From Bradyrhizobium sp. CSA207 (GTDB lineage: Bacteria; Pseudomonadota; Alphaproteobacteria; Rhizobiales; Xanthobacteraceae): DNA of 64,000 nucleotides. The stretch spans positions 1 to 64,000 of the forward strand of contig NZ_JAACFT010000036.1 of assembly GCF_029051685.1 (NCBI RefSeq). The letters run 5' to 3'. Position 1 is the stretch's first letter. Each line of letters starts with the position of its first letter. This document shows, one piece after another, positions 62,337 through 64,000 of this stretch. Under the pieces are notes generated by a model. It had not been told where the DNA came from. It did no database searches and saw only the letters and a list, made by a program, of their open reading frames with translations. A program made the translations under genes and the position numbers.

Positions 62337-64000
62337 GTGGCAGGGCGGCAGCGAATAGACCGCGTCAGGCGCCAGTACAACCAATGGGTCGCCAACCAGA
62401 CGCTGGAAGACTACGCGCTGCGCTTCACCGCCAAGAGCGCTCGCCGGTGGTCCGCCGCCCGGGTCGCCAACACCGCCATCGGCGCGATTTCGTTCCTGGC
62501 CCTGGAAGCTATCGGCGGCACCATCACCCTCAACTACGGCGTCACCAACGCCACTGCCGCGATCCTCGTCGTCTCCGCCATCATCTTCTGCTGCGGCGTC
62601 CCGATTGCCTATTATGCCGCCAAGTGCGGCATCGACATCGACCTGCTCACTCGCGGCGCCGGCTTCGGCTATATCGGCTCGACCGTCACCTCGCTGATCT
62701 ACGCCTCCTTCACCTTCATCTTCTTCGCGATCGAAGCGGTGATCCTGGCGACTGCGCTGGAGATGTGCTTCGGCATTCCGCGCCCGATCGGCTACCTCGT
62801 CAGCGCGGTCGCGATCATCCCGCTGGTGACCTACGGCATCACGCTGATCAGCCGCTTCCAGCTCTGGACGCAGCCGCTCTGGATCATCCTGCACATCCTG
62901 CCCTTTGTCGCCATCGCCTGGGCCAACCCGCACTCCTTCGCGGAGTGGCACAAATTCTCGGGCGAGCACGGCGACATGAACGGCAATTTCGATCTGTTGC
63001 TGTTCGGTGTGGCGTCCTCCGTGGTGTTCTCGCTGGTGGCGCAGATCGGCGAACAGGTCGACTTCCTGCGCTTCCTGCCGCGTGACCGCCGCGCCTCCAA
63101 GGCGTCGTGGTGGATCGCGCTGATGAGCGCGGGGCCAGGCTGGATCGTGCTCGGCGCACCGAAAATGCTGGCCGGTTCGTTCCTCGCCTACTTCGCTCTC
63201 AGCCACGGCGTGCCGTCCGAAGAAGCCGCCGAGCCCGCGCATATGTATCTCGAGGCGTTCCGCTATGTGCTGTCGCAGCCGGATCTCGCGCTCGCCCTGA
63301 CCGGCACCTTCGTGATCCTGTCGCAGCTCAAGATCAACGTCACCAACGCCTATGCCGGTTCGATCGCCTGGTCGAACTTCTTCTCGCGTTTGACCCACAA
63401 CCATCCCGGCCGCGTCGTCTGGCTGGTCTTCAACGTGATGGTGGCGCTGCTGCTGATGGAGATCGGCGTCTACAAGGCGCTGGAGCAGACTCTCGCGCTC
63501 TATTCCAATGTCGCGATCGCCTGGGTCGGCGCGCTGGTCTCCGATCTCGTGGTCAACAAGCCGCTCGGCCTGCGCCCGCCACAGATGGAATTCAAGCGGG
63601 CGCATCTCTACGACATCAATCCGGTCGGCGTCGGTGCCATGACGATCGCGACCATCGTCTCCATCGCCGCCTTCTACGGCCTGTTCGGACCGACCATGAA
63701 GGCGCTTGCCGCCTTCGTCGCGCTCGCTGTCGCCTTCGTCACCGCGCCGGTCATCGCCTGGCTTACCGACGGCAAGTACTACATCGCGCGCAAACCGAAG
63801 CGGAGCTGGGCTAATATCGAGGCGATTCAGTGCTGCATCTGCGAGCATGCGTTCGAACCCGAGGACATGACGTCCTGCCCCGCCTATGCCGGCCCGATCT
63901 GCTCGCTGTGCTGCTCGCTCGATGCGCGCTGTCATGACCTCTGCAAGCCGCATGCGCGCGCGCAGGTGCAGTTCTCCGAGGCGCTCGGCAGGATTTTGCC
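62337..64000 (+). CDS. NCS1 permease-like protein with cysteine-rich extension, 3' end outside the window
   Basis: An open frame from GTG 62337 (directly after an in-frame TAA; ribosome site GGGAG) to the window end, 554 codons so far. Residues about 15-480 resemble a nucleobase-cation-symport-1 carrier: LEDYALRFTAKSARRWS, then about twelve membrane helices, with LKINVTNAYAGSIAWSNFFSRLT matching the family's conserved NxxNxYAGSLxxSN region. After the last helix comes KRSWANIEAIQCCICE and nine cysteines between residues 499 and 536. NCS1 carriers normally end here, so this protein is longer, and may be a transporter-type sensor kinase. Divergent from urtA; probably senses or imports a nitrogen compound. 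Confidence 0.75.
   Translation, partial: MAGRQRIDRVRRQYNQWVANQTLEDYALRFTAKSARRWSAARVANTAIGAISFLALEAIGGTITLNYGVTNATAAILVVSAIIFCCGVPIAYYAAKCGIDIDLLTRGAGFGYIGSTVTSLIYASFTFIFFAIEAVILATALEMCFGIPRPIGYLVSAVAIIPLVTYGITLISRFQLWTQPLWIILHILPFVAIAWANPHSFAEWHKFSGEHGDMNGNFDLLLFGVASSVVFSLVAQIGEQVDFLRFLPRDRRASKASWWIALMSAGPGWIVLGAPKMLAGSFLAYFALSHGVPSEEAAEPAHMYLEAFRYVLSQPDLALALTGTFVILSQLKINVTNAYAGSIAWSNFFSRLTHNHPGRVVWLVFNVMVALLLMEIGVYKALEQTLALYSNVAIAWVGALVSDLVVNKPLGLRPPQMEFKRAHLYDINPVGVGAMTIATIVSIAAFYGLFGPTMKALAAFVALAVAFVTAPVIAWLTDGKYYIARKPKRSWANIEAIQCCICEHAFEPEDMTSCPAYAGPICSLCCSLDARCHDLCKPHARAQVQFSEALGRIL

Noticed and set aside
61242..63953. A 903-codon minus-strand open frame over urtA and the NCS1-like gene
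   Set aside because: It overlaps urtA out of frame and the entire NCS1-like coding sequence in antisense. The plus-strand frame shows clear membrane-protein character.

Overview
The window reads as chromosomal DNA of a high-GC alphaproteobacterium, most likely Bradyrhizobium or a close relative. This rests on GC-rich codon use, Bradyrhizobium-like protein families (urtABCDE next to formamidase and amidase, a sox operon, many acyl-CoA dehydrogenases) and a dense set of intergenic palindromic repeats typical of such genomes. The assignment is inferred from reading, not from a database match. I see no rRNA, tRNA, CRISPR array, transposase, phage gene or replication origin.

Layout. 1-2 kb: an L,D-transpeptidase and a polar amino-acid-type periplasmic binding protein. 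2.4-9 kb: a paired acyl-CoA dehydrogenase set, an AhpD/carboxymuconolactone-decarboxylase-like protein, a glyoxalase-fold protein and two MFS carriers. 9.2-12.1 kb: a prolyl-oligopeptidase-type serine peptidase and a DUF938 methyltransferase. 12.4-18.4 kb: a thiosulfate-oxidation (sox) operon, soxXYZA-soxK-like-soxB-dsrE-like, with no soxCD in or beside it, followed by a persulfide-dioxygenase/rhodanese fusion. 18.9-21.7 kb: two more MFS carriers. 21.8-26.4 kb: an AttEFGH-like ABC ATPase, FtsX-type permease and lipocalin-like protein, plus a MAPEG protein. 26.6-32.1 kb: a complete five-gene Opp/Dpp-type transporter. 32.2-43 kb: an acyl-CoA catabolic block (biotin-dependent carboxylase pair, BKACE enzyme, AraC regulator, GST, two acyl-CoA dehydrogenases, acyl-CoA ligase). 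43-47 kb: a signal-peptide-only gene remnant, an XRE regulator, and a Gram-negative sortase with its VIT/vWA substrate. 47.4-53.7 kb: an NDP-forming acyl-CoA synthetase, an orphan MlaD/Mce protein and an autotransporter with a repetitive passenger. 54-62.2 kb: a minus-strand run urtABCDE-fmdA-fmdB-amiE for uptake and hydrolysis of urea or short amides. 62.3 kb to the end: a divergent gene opening with an NCS1 permease-like domain, running off the window.

How the parts work together. The sox genes and the downstream fusion protein should oxidise thiosulfate and handle persulfide sulfur. The urt/fmd/ami run should import amides or urea and release ammonia from formamide and aliphatic amides. 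The divergent NCS1-like gene has a candidate sigma-54 promoter and a symmetric candidate operator, which suggests nitrogen-responsive control. The sortase pair is a self-contained surface or periplasmic anchoring module.

Most interesting signals: the NCS1-like protein with a nine-cysteine segment beside the amide/urea operon; the sortase/VIT-vWA pair with a candidate regulator; intergenic repeats that supply the TAG stop codon of three unrelated genes; a duplicated fmdB tail behind amiE; and the 13-bp-stem hairpin between urtA and urtB.
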